Positions 1 to 6,757 of a DNA stretch of 16,011 nt are shown in pieces. The position numbers and the translations under genes are program-made. The notes under the pieces are model-generated. The model did no database searches and was not told the origin of the DNA. It saw nothing but the letters and a program-made list of their open reading frames with translations. Positions within the stretch are counted from its first letter, which is position 1, and each line of letters opens with the position of its first letter. The DNA comes from an uncultured Holophagaceae bacterium (GTDB lineage Bacteria > Acidobacteriota > Holophagae > Holophagales > Holophagaceae), in NCBI GenBank assembly GCA_903876615.1, contig CAIRAS010000111.1, positions 1 through 16,011 on the forward strand, written 5' to 3'.

Positions 1-230
1 AAAGCAATAAGAAACAGGGATTAAGGGGATGAAGGGGATAGCCACCCCGATGGCGAGAAGGGTTCCCTTCGCCTGATGTTCTTGCGCTGCGGCGCAGGCG
101 CAGGTGCTCCGCAGGTACGGTCCATGTCGTGGCGCCTGGGTGACGATCTGTTTCTGGTGCTTAGCCAGGTTTCGGAGCCGGGACTTGGCGAAAACCAGAG
201 TCGCCTTCCCCGGTAAAGCGCGAGGAACCC
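1..230. other. Intergenic stretch, no recognisable gene
   Basis: I see no gene I can name here on either strand. A weak 46-codon reading frame (76-216, plus) ends in SRLPR but has no Shine-Dalgarno sequence and resembles nothing I know. An imperfect inverted repeat GAAGGG-TT-CCCTTC sits at 57-70, extended by GGC/GCC (52-54, 71-73). The stretch lies beyond the terminator of the leftward hemerythrin operon and may be the leader or remnant of something outside the window. Confidence 0.4.
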
Positions 231-264
231 AAAAAAAGGGGCCCGCCTGGATCAGGCGGGCCCC
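231..264 (-). terminator. Rho-independent terminator of the Rieske-hemerythrin operon
   Basis: A perfect 12-bp stem (238-249 with 253-264) encloses a 3-nt loop. On the minus strand it is followed directly by seven T residues (237-231). It lies 26 nt beyond the hemerythrin stop codon, the expected place for the end of the leftward transcript. Confidence 0.92.
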
Positions 265-290
265 TCTGATGTCGTTTGAGCGTGTGCAGT

Positions 291-683
291 TCAGTGGTGG
301 CTGGAAGACTCCGGCGCACCAGGGCGGTAGGCGGCGGCCTCCTGGTGGGCCCGCCAGGCCTCCAGGAACCCCTGGATGGGCTCCGTCATGTCGAGGCCGA
401 GGGCCTCGTCCGACATCAGCTCCCAGATCCGCCGCACCAGCCTGCGGTGCTCCCCCCGGTGCCAGGAGAGGCCCGAGTCGCGGAGCCGCTCCAACCGGGT
501 CTCCTCGGCGCGGAAATGCTTCACCAGGTAGATGGCGAACCGGTCCAGGAACCGGCGGTTTGCGAGCGGGTCCCGCGGGAGCAGGCCGCGCCAGGCCTCA
601 GCGGTCTGGCTCAGTTGCTCCACGTCAGACACAGGGGTCCAGGGCCGCTCGCCTGGGGCTTCGGGTCTTTTCAGATTGCCCAT
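291..683 (-). CDS. Hemerythrin-like domain protein with incomplete ligand set
   Basis: A 130-residue cytoplasmic protein with no signal peptide or membrane segment. H56, E60, H75 and H79 keep the exact spacing of four hemerythrin iron ligands (H-x3-E, then H-x3-H), and H113 is a possible fifth. The first histidine of the family is missing, since there is no His before 56, and the final H-x4-D pair has no Asp. It may therefore bind iron differently, bind one iron, or not carry O2 at all. The C-terminus is a short His/Ser tail. The start follows an AAGGAG Shine-Dalgarno sequence. It is the last gene of the leftward operon, 40 nt after the Rieske gene and followed by a strong terminator. Family membership is fairly clear; function is not. 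Confidence 0.8.
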   Translation of the reverse strand: MGNLKRPEAPGERPWTPVSDVEQLSQTAEAWRGLLPRDPLANRRFLDRFAIYLVKHFRAEETRLERLRDSGLSWHRGEHRRLVRRIWELMSDEALGLDMTEPIQGFLEAWRAHQEAAAYRPGAPESSSHH

Positions 684-723
684 GACTGCTCCTTATCTTG
701 TGAAAACCGCCGCGGCGGCTGGT

Positions 724-1218
724 TTAGGTCAGGCGCGTGGAGGCCGGCACGGTCTGCGCGGTGTTCACCACGAGAACGCCCCCGGGGCTGGCCTCGGCCA
801 CGGAGAAGTGCACCAGGGGCAGCGTGGCGGGTCCCACCACATTGCCGCCGCCCAGGTTGTACTGGCTGCCATGGCAGGGGCAGAGGATCAGGCTGCCGTT
901 GGGCAGGCCCACGGTGCAGCCCAGGTGGGTGCAGACGGCCGTCATGGCGTAGATGCCCGTGGCGTCTCGGATGAGAAAGAAATTCCCCAGGTTGCGGTAG
1001 TCCCGGACGGTGCCCTCCGGGGTGGCCAGCAGGAGGACCTTGGTATCCGTGGTGCTCAAGGGCCCCCCCACTACGGCGGGGGCCGCAGGGGCCGGGACTG
1101 CGTCACCCCCACCGCCACAGGCCATGGCCAAGCCGGCGGTCAGGGAACTCAGGCAGAAGAGCCGGCGGTCCATCTCGAGGTCCGTTTGCGAACCTGCGGG
1201 GGCTTCGCGTGGGGACAT
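724..1218 (-). CDS. Rieske [2Fe-2S] protein, exported lipoprotein-like
   Basis: A 164-residue protein with a C-terminal Rieske domain (about 55-155). Box 1 is CTHLGC (C96, H98, C101) and box 2 is CPCHGS (C113, C115, H116), so both Cys/His cluster ligand pairs and the disulfide cysteines are present, as in high-potential Rieske proteins. The N-terminus has a twin-arginine pair (R18-R19), a hydrophobic run and Ala-Cys (C34) before a Gly-rich linker. That fits Tat export and possibly a lipid anchor, though the lipobox is weak. The start at 1218 is chosen because AAGGAGGAG precedes it; an upstream in-frame ATG at 1275 has no such signal, and M16 is an alternative. No cytochrome b of a bc1/b6f complex is adjacent, so it is probably a stand-alone electron carrier. 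It shares an operon with the hemerythrin gene. Its leader carries copy A of a motif repeated in the window. Confidence 0.93.
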   Translation of the reverse strand: MSPREAPAGSQTDLEMDRRLFCLSSLTAGLAMACGGGGDAVPAPAAPAVVGGPLSTTDTKVLLLATPEGTVRDYRNLGNFFLIRDATGIYAMTAVCTHLGCTVGLPNGSLILCPCHGSQYNLGGGNVVGPATLPLVHFSVAEASPGGVLVVNTAQTVPASTRLT

Positions 1219-1231
1219 GGCTCCTCCTTCG

Positions 1232-1330
1232 GCAGGCAACGCCCGGGACACCGCGGCCCGGGCATGGCCAACCATCCCCCCTGAAGGTCACCCCAACCAG
1301 ATCCGGTTGCGCGAATGCCACCCCTCCGGG
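1232..1330 (-). promoter_or_regulatory. Repeated leader motif, copy A (Rieske gene)
   Basis: Reading leftward, CGGAGGG (1328-1322), 13 nt, then AACCGGATCT (1308-1299), ending 80 nt before the Rieske start. The same two blocks at identical spacing precede the genes starting at 5519 and 8368. The match to copy B runs three bases further (GGT). A 7-bp hairpin (GCCCGGG/CCCGGGC, 1241-1263) lies just before the Shine-Dalgarno sequence. The second block seen in B and C (GGCGAC) is not clear here. It may be a structured RNA leader or a protein-binding site; the class is unknown to me. Confidence 0.6.
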
Positions 1331-1349
1331 TCGGCACTGGACAGGGGTC

Positions 1350-3533
1350 TCAGAGCCGCGAGGAGTTGCCGCCTGCGGCCAGCAGCTTAAGGATCTCCGC
1401 GACCTCGGCTGCGGACTGCGGCCGGTCCTCGGGCCGTTTCGCCATCAGGCGCCGCACGAGGGCACCCAGGTCCAGGGGCAGCTCCGGGGCGATCTCCAGC
1501 AGGGACGGCGGCGCTGCCGCCAGGTGCAGGTTGAGCAGGTCCTCGATCCGGGGGTCGTCGAAGGGGGGCAGCCCCGAACAGAGCTCGAAGAGCATGATCC
1601 CCAGGGCATAGAGGTCGGCGCGGGCGTCCACCCGGTCGCCACGGATCTGCTCCGGGGCCATGTAGCGCGGAGAGCCGACCAGGTTCCCCACGCCGATGGT
1701 GCTCACGCCCGCGACGGGCGCGGCCAGGCCGAAGTCCATGATCTTGGCGTCGCCCCGCACATCGAAGAGGACGTTCGCGGGCTTGATGTCCCGGTGGACC
1801 ACGCCGACCCCATGGGCCGCCTCCAGCCCCTCGGCCACCTGCCGCGTGATCCGGAGCACCAGCGGCAGCGGCAGGCGGCCCCGGCCATCCAGGAGGCTGC
1901 GCAGCGTGACGCCCTTCAGGAACTCCATGGTCACGAAGGGGATGCCGTCAGCCTCCCCGAAGTCATGGGTCCGGAGGACGTAGCGGTGGGTGATCCGGCG
2001 GGCCAGGCGGATCTCCTGCTTGAGCAGATCCAGGAACTCCGGATTGGAGGCATACTCCGCGCGGACCACCTTCAGGGCCACATCCTCGTCCAGGTGGAGA
2101 TCCCGGACCTTCAGCACCACGCCCATGCCGCCGCTGCCGAGAATGGCCTCCACGCGATAGCGGCCGGCGAAGGTCTCCCCGACCTGGAGGATCGAAGGCA
2201 GTGCTTCCTTACCCGCAGGGCCGGAGATCATCTGGACTGCGTGCGTGATCCCATCCAGGTAGGGATCCCTCCCGGCGGAAGTGAGCGAGGGATGAAAGCT
2301 CATCGGCAGGACCGCAGGCACCGGCTCTTCCGGGCCCCGGCGGGCCAGGTCCAGCAGGGCGAGCAGGTCATCCTTGGCCCGCAGCTCAGCCAGCATGGTC
2401 TTGAACGTCCGGGTCAGGATGCCGACCTCGTCGCCCGTGGGGGCGATGTCCAGCGCCACCGCCGGCTCCCCCTTCGCCAGCGCCTCCGAGGCCGTGGCCA
2501 GTGCCTTCAGCGGAGCCGTGACCTTTCGCGCAGAACGTAGGCTGAGGCCCAGCGCCCCCAACAGGCCCAGGATGCCCACGACCAGGATCGCTTTCTGCAG
2601 GTTTCGGAAGGGCGCAAGCAGCGGGTCCACGGGCATCAGGAGCACCTCCGCCATCTCCAGGTCCAGGGCGTTCACCCCCCGGAGCGGTGAGACCATCCCC
2701 AGATACTTCGTGTCACCCACCTGCACCGGCAGCACATTCGAGCGCAGACCGTCGAGCACCTGGGCCCGCACCGCGAGCACGGCAGGATCCCGCGCCAGCA
2801 GGCGGTCCAGCGCCCCGGCGCTGGGCAGGGTGGCCCCCAGGGTCCGGAACTGGCTGAGGATCGCCAGGTGGGCCGAGGGATCGCCCTTCTGGGGGCCCGC
2901 GATGGCCAGACGGCGCAGGTCCGCGGAAGCGCGGTCATCGATCCGGGAGCCGACCAGCATCGCCCCGAGGGGCTTGCCGCCCGGAGACTTCAGCGTGCGC
3001 GCCACGGCGTGGTAGATCCCGGGCCGCTCCCCCCAGTCCACCCGCAGGAAGCCCCGGTAGAGCGGGCCAGGAAACCCCTGGGCGCGGGCCTCCTCCGGAG
3101 CCAGGGCCATCTGGAGAATGCCCACCTCCGGCAACGCCGCCCGGGCCCCCTTGGCGCTGCTGGCGAGCACCGCGCCCTCCCGCCCCACCACGACGGCAAG
3201 CTCGGCCCCCAGCCGGGGGAGGTTCTCCACCAGGGTGTCGGCGAGGCTGGACGAGGCCCCGGCCTCGGCGGCATGCTCGATCAGGGCCACGTTGCCTGAG
3301 TACTGCGTGAAGACTTCGAGACCGGCATCCATGGACCGGCCCTGCTGCTCGAAGGCGCGGTCGAGGACGTAGCCCCCGGCGGTGAGGCTGGCGCTGGCCG
3401 TGGACCGCGCGCCCCGCTCGGCCTCGCTGTAGGCGACCCAAAGGATGACCGACATGAGAGCCAGGATGGCGGCAGCCTGCCGGATGAAGAAGGTCCATGC
3501 CAGCGTCTGGTACCACTTCACGGTTGGCGTCAT
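1350..3533 (-). CDS. Membrane sensor Ser/Thr protein kinase (sensor-HAMP-kinase)
   Basis: A 727-residue protein. TM1 is at about 18-35, an extracytoplasmic Cache-like sensor region at 36-312, TM2 at 314-334, HAMP at 330-385, a linker, and a full Hanks-type kinase domain at 459-717. Kinase motifs are the glycine loop GSGGMG (466-471), K488, HRDIKPAN (580-587), DFG (600-602) and APE (626-628), so it should be active. The layout is that of a chemoreceptor or histidine kinase, with the kinase at the C-terminus inside the cell. The start at 3533 follows GAGG; the frame is open further upstream, but that part runs antisense to the divergent cupredoxin gene and looks non-coding. The Rieske gene follows in the same direction 131 nt on. 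The cupredoxin gene is 55 nt away and divergent, suggesting linked function or shared control. The ligand and substrates cannot be read from the sequence. Confidence 0.95.
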   Translation of the reverse strand: MTPTVKWYQTLAWTFFIRQAAAILALMSVILWVAYSEAERGARSTASASLTAGGYVLDRAFEQQGRSMDAGLEVFTQYSGNVALIEHAAEAGASSSLADTLVENLPRLGAELAVVVGREGAVLASSAKGARAALPEVGILQMALAPEEARAQGFPGPLYRGFLRVDWGERPGIYHAVARTLKSPGGKPLGAMLVGSRIDDRASADLRRLAIAGPQKGDPSAHLAILSQFRTLGATLPSAGALDRLLARDPAVLAVRAQVLDGLRSNVLPVQVGDTKYLGMVSPLRGVNALDLEMAEVLLMPVDPLLAPFRNLQKAILVVGILGLLGALGLSLRSARKVTAPLKALATASEALAKGEPAVALDIAPTGDEVGILTRTFKTMLAELRAKDDLLALLDLARRGPEEPVPAVLPMSFHPSLTSAGRDPYLDGITHAVQMISGPAGKEALPSILQVGETFAGRYRVEAILGSGGMGVVLKVRDLHLDEDVALKVVRAEYASNPEFLDLLKQEIRLARRITHRYVLRTHDFGEADGIPFVTMEFLKGVTLRSLLDGRGRLPLPLVLRITRQVAEGLEAAHGVGVVHRDIKPANVLFDVRGDAKIMDFGLAAPVAGVSTIGVGNLVGSPRYMAPEQIRGDRVDARADLYALGIMLFELCSGLPPFDDPRIEDLLNLHLAAAPPSLLEIAPELPLDLGALVRRLMAKRPEDRPQSAAEVAEILKLLAAGGNSSRL

Positions 3534-3588
3534 GGGCATCCTCGGATTGATCGGTATACTTGCTTCGAATCTACCCTGGATGCAAAGC
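3534..3588. promoter_or_regulatory. Short divergent promoter region, kinase/cupredoxin
   Basis: Only 55 nt separate the two divergent starts, and the stretch is clearly more AT-rich than its surroundings. The palindrome GTATAC (3554-3559) could serve as a -10 core in either direction (TATACT rightward, TATACC leftward). No convincing -35 is visible, and the promoters may reach into the coding regions. Confidence 0.35.
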
Positions 3589-4263
3589 ATGTTTCGACAC
3601 TTTTCACTGATCCTACCCATGCTCGCGCTGATGGCGCCGCTGGGCGCTGGCAGTGTCCAGGGCCCGGTGCGGATCCACGACCGGGACGGCCGGGTGCGCG
3701 CTTCCCTGCGGGACTGCGTGGCCATCCTGGAGCCCATCGACGCGCCCGTACCGACGGCGGGGCCGTCGAAGCCCGTCACCATCCGCACCCTGGGCAAGCA
3801 GTTCCTGCCCCGGGTCACCCTCGCCACGCCAGGAACCGAGATCACCTTCCCCAACCTGGACCACATCCTCCACAACATGTTCAGCGTGACCCCCGGCAAC
3901 CGCTTCGACACCGGCCACTACCGGCCTGGAGAGGCCCCCCGGGTGAAGGTGGCGATGCCCGGACTCGTGAAGCTCTACTGCAACGTCCACCACCAGATGA
4001 ACGCCTTCGTGTGGGTGGTGACCACGCCGTTCGCCCAGGTGCTGGATGGCAAGGCGGGCGTGTCCTTCGACCAGGTGCCCGCCGGCACCTACCGCCTGCG
4101 CCTCTGGCACCCCGAGTCCGGCGAGCGCACCTGGATGGTCAAGGTCGGGGCCGGAACCACCGAAGGCGCCTGGGACCTGGAGGCGAGCCAGCCCGTGGTC
4201 GAGCCCCACAAGAACAAGTTCGGCCGGGACTACGCCCCCCTGGCGGATGACCGCGAGTACTAG
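3589..4263 (+). CDS. Periplasmic cupredoxin-like protein (methylamine utilization protein-like)
   Basis: A 224-residue exported protein with a signal peptide at about 1-21. A cupredoxin core (about 65-145) keeps a type-1 copper ligand set: H95 in the motif HNMF, then C131-x2-H134-x2-M137. The short Cys-His-Met spacing is that of amicyanin. The C-terminal part (about 146-195) reads as a carboxypeptidase-regulatory-like beta-sandwich (VPAGTYRLRLWHP). Proteins of this two-domain form are often named 'methylamine utilization protein'; no methylamine dehydrogenase genes are near, so that pathway is unlikely. The start could also be M at 3580; neither has a strong Shine-Dalgarno sequence. It is divergent from the sensor kinase and convergent with the outer-membrane barrel gene, sharing the CTAG at both stop codons. 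The role is probably periplasmic electron transfer or copper/redox sensing, which is inference. Confidence 0.82.
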   Translation: MFRHFSLILPMLALMAPLGAGSVQGPVRIHDRDGRVRASLRDCVAILEPIDAPVPTAGPSKPVTIRTLGKQFLPRVTLATPGTEITFPNLDHILHNMFSVTPGNRFDTGHYRPGEAPRVKVAMPGLVKLYCNVHHQMNAFVWVVTTPFAQVLDGKAGVSFDQVPAGTYRLRLWHPESGERTWMVKVGAGTTEGAWDLEASQPVVEPHKNKFGRDYAPLADDREY

Positions 4264-5318
4264 AACCGCCGGACCAGGGTCAGCAGCTTGCGGGTGACCT
4301 GGTAGCTGTCGCCCTCCGACCGCTGGTCGAGGTAGACCAGCGAGACGCTCCACTGCCCCTGGAGGGGCACGGCCAGCTCCACCCGGTGGCCCTGGGCCCG
4401 GCGATAGAACCACCACTCGTCGCCGTTGACGGGATAGAGGGTGCCCGTGGAGGAGAGCCGCTGCCAGATGTAGGAGAGCTGGGGCCAGTAAGGTCGCTCC
4501 CGGCTGCCGAGGATCGCCTGCACCTCCTCGCTGGACTCCCCGCTCTCCCGGTTCTTGGAGCCGAACCACTTGGCTTCGAGGGGCACCACCGTGTGCCAGC
4601 GGACCCCGGCCCCGAGGGCATCGATTGCCAGCCGCTGGCGTTCCGTCGGGCTGTGCCCGGGCAACCGCCGCAGCCGCTCGATGCCCGGATCCCAGGCCAG
4701 ATCCCAGCGCCCCGCGTGGGCGGTCCAGGACCAGGGCCCGGTGTCCAGCTTCAGGACCGCCTGGCCCGCGGCCAGGTCCATCCGCCCGCCGAGCACGTTC
4801 CGGACTCGGCCGGCGGCCACCCGCAGGCCGGCCTCCTGGACCAGCCCGTTCGCGCTGCGGAAGCCCGCCATGCCCCCCGCGCCCACGAAGCGCAGGTCCC
4901 GGTCCCACAGGGCCTGGGAAACCAGCAGGCCACTTTCCTGCAGGCCCAGGCTCAGGCTGCTGAAGGCGCCCGGGCTGACCCAGGAGACCTCGCCCCGGAG
5001 CACATCCGCCTGGGTCCCGTTGGAGTCCTGCTGGTCCCAGCGGGCCGCGTTGAACTGGTTGCCATCAGTGCCCACCGCCGAGCGCGTGCCGGCCACGAAC
5101 CGCACGGAGTCCAGCTCCCAGGTCCAGCGGAGCCGCAGCTGGGCCGCGGCGCGGCGAAAGCTGTCCCCGGTATCCACCGGGTCGGAGAACCGATCGGCGC
5201 GGAGCGTCAGCTCCCAGGCGGGCGTCCAGGGCACTACCCGCTCCGGAGGAAAAGGCGCGGCCTCCTGGCCGATGGCAGACGCGGCAAGCAGGGGGAAAAT
5301 CCAGTGACAGAACGACAT
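4260..5318 (-). CDS. Predicted outer-membrane beta-barrel protein
   Basis: A 352-residue protein with a signal peptide ending near AIG-Q (about 1-19). After that comes a series of alternating, aromatic-rich amphipathic strands with many Trp/Tyr girdle residues, and a terminal Phe (LVRRF), the usual signal for the Bam machinery. It has no N-terminal TonB box or plug that I can see. I do not recognise the exact family; alginate-export-like or other 14-18-strand barrels are candidates. The start at 5318 is chosen for the signal peptide and a GGAG just upstream; longer in-frame starts would place unrelated sequence before the signal peptide. It is convergent with the cupredoxin gene, and its upstream region is shared with the divergent TIGR03118-type gene. 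It may work with the cupredoxin as a periplasm/outer-membrane pair. Confidence 0.8.
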   Translation of the reverse strand: MSFCHWIFPLLAASAIGQEAAPFPPERVVPWTPAWELTLRADRFSDPVDTGDSFRRAAAQLRLRWTWELDSVRFVAGTRSAVGTDGNQFNAARWDQQDSNGTQADVLRGEVSWVSPGAFSSLSLGLQESGLLVSQALWDRDLRFVGAGGMAGFRSANGLVQEAGLRVAAGRVRNVLGGRMDLAAGQAVLKLDTGPWSWTAHAGRWDLAWDPGIERLRRLPGHSPTERQRLAIDALGAGVRWHTVVPLEAKWFGSKNRESGESSEEVQAILGSRERPYWPQLSYIWQRLSSTGTLYPVNGDEWWFYRRAQGHRVELAVPLQGQWSVSLVYLDQRSEGDSYQVTRKLLTLVRRF

Positions 5319-5390
5319 CAGGCTCCGGGCAGGGAAACGCTTGTGGATGGTAGCCGAGTGGGGCGCCGAGGCGAAAGCGGGACCGGACCC

Positions 5391-5476
5391 CACCGGAGGG
5401 TAAGTCTTCTGAAAACCGGATCTGGTGAGGGTTTCCCAGAGGGCGACTCTGGCACTACCGGGAGCGATCCCGGGGC
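5391..5476 (+). promoter_or_regulatory. Repeated leader motif, copy B (TIGR03118-type gene), with hairpins
   Basis: CGGAGGG (5394-5400), 13 nt, AACCGGATCT (5414-5423), then after 18 nt GGCGACTCT (5442-5450). Possible pairing: CACCGGA (5391-5397) with TCTGGTG (5421-5427, one G-U). Two small hairpins follow: CCAGAG/CTCTGG (5436-5452) and CCGGGA-GCGA-TCCCGG (5458-5473), the latter with a GNRA tetraloop. The first two blocks recur before the Rieske gene, and all three recur before the cytochrome c gene. The element ends about 43 nt before the start codon. It resembles a riboswitch or other structured leader, but I cannot name a class. Confidence 0.65.
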
Positions 5477-5518
5477 CCAACCCAGGATTTTGCTCGCCCC
5501 GTCGAGCTGGAGGATTCC

Positions 5519-6694
5519 ATGACCCATCCCACGAATCGCATGACCACGCCCGGAGCCGCTCAGGGGCCGCGGTCCCTCACCACCGCCCGGGCCGGCGTCG
5601 CCGGTCTGCTGCTCTCCCTGGTTGCCTGCGGAGGAAGTGGATCCTCCAGCGGCAACCCGACCCCCGCGCCGACTCTGCCGCCCACCGCCTTCCAGATCAC
5701 CGGCCTGGTGTCCGACCAGGCTTCCGCTGGGGCGGCCACCACAGATGCCAACCTGGTGAACGCCTGGGGGCTCGCCTACGGCCCCAGCACTGACTTCTGG
5801 GTGGCCAACCAGGGCTCCGCCACCTCGACCGTGTATGACGGGCTGGGCAATAAGCCCGCGGTTCCCGTCGTCGTCTCCGTCCCCATGCTCCCGGCCCACG
5901 TCATGGCTGGCCCCACGGGCATGGTGTTCAACGGCGCCGCCGCCTTCGCTGGCGACGAGTTCATCGTGGCCTCGCTGGAAGGCTGCATCTGCGGCTGGAG
6001 CGCCGGCACCACCATGACCCGGCGGGTGGACAACTCACCCTCCGCCGCCATCTACACAGGCCTGGCGCAGGGCGCCGTGGGGACCACCACCTACCTGTTC
6101 GCCGCAAACCTGGCTTCGGGCACGGTTGATGTGTTCGATGCCACCTACGCACCGATCAGCCTGGGGACCGCCGCCTTCGTGGATCCCACCCTGCCCGCCG
6201 GGTTCTCCCCCTACAACGTCCAGGTGCTGGCGGGCAACCTCTACGTGACCTACGCCCAGCATGCCCCCGCCGCCCTGCGGGAGACGCCAGGCGCTGGCCT
6301 CGGCTACGTCAGCGTCTTCAGCCTCGATGGAACTTTCGTCCGGCGCATCGCCTCCGGCGGCGCCCTGAATGCACCCTGGGGCCTGGCCATCGCGCCCGCA
6401 GGCTTCGGTGCCTTCGGCGGGGCCCTGCTTGTGGGCAACTTCGGCGACGGCCACATCACCGCCTTCGACGCCACCACGGGCGCCCAGCTGGGCCAGCTCT
6501 CCGATGCCAACAACGCGCCCCTGGCCATCCCCGGACTCTGGGCCCTGAGCTTCGGCAACGACGCATCGGCCGGGAGCTCCCGCCAGCTCTACGTCACGGC
6601 CGGTCCGCAGGCAGAGTCCCACGGATTGTTTGCCACCATCAGCTACGGCGCTCCCTACACGGGTGGCGGCGTAACCGTCGGCTCGGGCTACTGA
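5519..6694 (+). CDS. TIGR03118-type exported lipoprotein, beta-propeller-like
   Basis: A 391-residue protein. An extended N-terminus leads into a hydrophobic run and a good lipobox LVAC (C37), followed by a Gly/Ser linker and a Pro-rich linker, so it is a predicted lipoprotein. The body (about 55-391) has repeated units such as NLVNAWGLAYGP, APWGLAIAPAGFGAFGGALLVGNFGDG and DATTGAQLGQL, the signature of the TIGR03118 family and reminiscent of NHL-type beta-propellers. The biochemical role of this family is not established. The start at 5519 has GGAGGA at the right distance; M8 is an alternative. Its leader contains copy B of the repeated motif, so it is probably co-regulated with the Rieske and cytochrome c genes. 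Confidence 0.9.
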   Translation: MTHPTNRMTTPGAAQGPRSLTTARAGVAGLLLSLVACGGSGSSSGNPTPAPTLPPTAFQITGLVSDQASAGAATTDANLVNAWGLAYGPSTDFWVANQGSATSTVYDGLGNKPAVPVVVSVPMLPAHVMAGPTGMVFNGAAAFAGDEFIVASLEGCICGWSAGTTMTRRVDNSPSAAIYTGLAQGAVGTTTYLFAANLASGTVDVFDATYAPISLGTAAFVDPTLPAGFSPYNVQVLAGNLYVTYAQHAPAALRETPGAGLGYVSVFSLDGTFVRRIASGGALNAPWGLAIAPAGFGAFGGALLVGNFGDGHITAFDATTGAQLGQLSDANNAPLAIPGLWALSFGNDASAGSSRQLYVTAGPQAESHGLFATISYGAPYTGGGVTVGSGY

Positions 6695-6705
6695 AGAAGG
6701 TTGTC

Positions 6706-6734
6706 TTGACATGATTACGGTAGGGCTCAATTCT
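6706..6734 (+). promoter_or_regulatory. Candidate promoter of the MocR-type regulator gene
   Basis: A consensus -35 TTGACA (6706-6711) is followed after 17 nt by a weak -10 AATTCT (6729-6734), 24 nt before the TTG start codon. The -35 is clear; the -10 is poor, so an activator may be needed. Confidence 0.4.
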
Positions 6735-6757
6735 GATCCCCACACTGGAGACTCCAC

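Noticed and set aside
1209..2540. 443-codon plus-strand frame opposite the kinase domain
   Set aside because: The antisense strand carries unmistakable kinase motifs; this frame has none and is rich in Gly, Gln and His.
3534..3911. 126-residue N-terminal extension of the kinase reading frame
   Set aside because: It is antisense to the cupredoxin gene, is basic and low in complexity, and would place the first membrane helix far from the N-terminus. The start at 3533 has GAGG upstream.
3589..4263. True methylamine oxidation protein
   Set aside because: The ligand spacing is amicyanin-like, but no mau genes are nearby and the two-domain family is found widely outside that pathway.
5319..5518. 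c-di-GMP (GEMM), cobalamin, SAM or TPP riboswitch in the TIGR03118-type leader
   Set aside because: Conserved cores of these classes are not visible on either strand, so the element is left unassigned.
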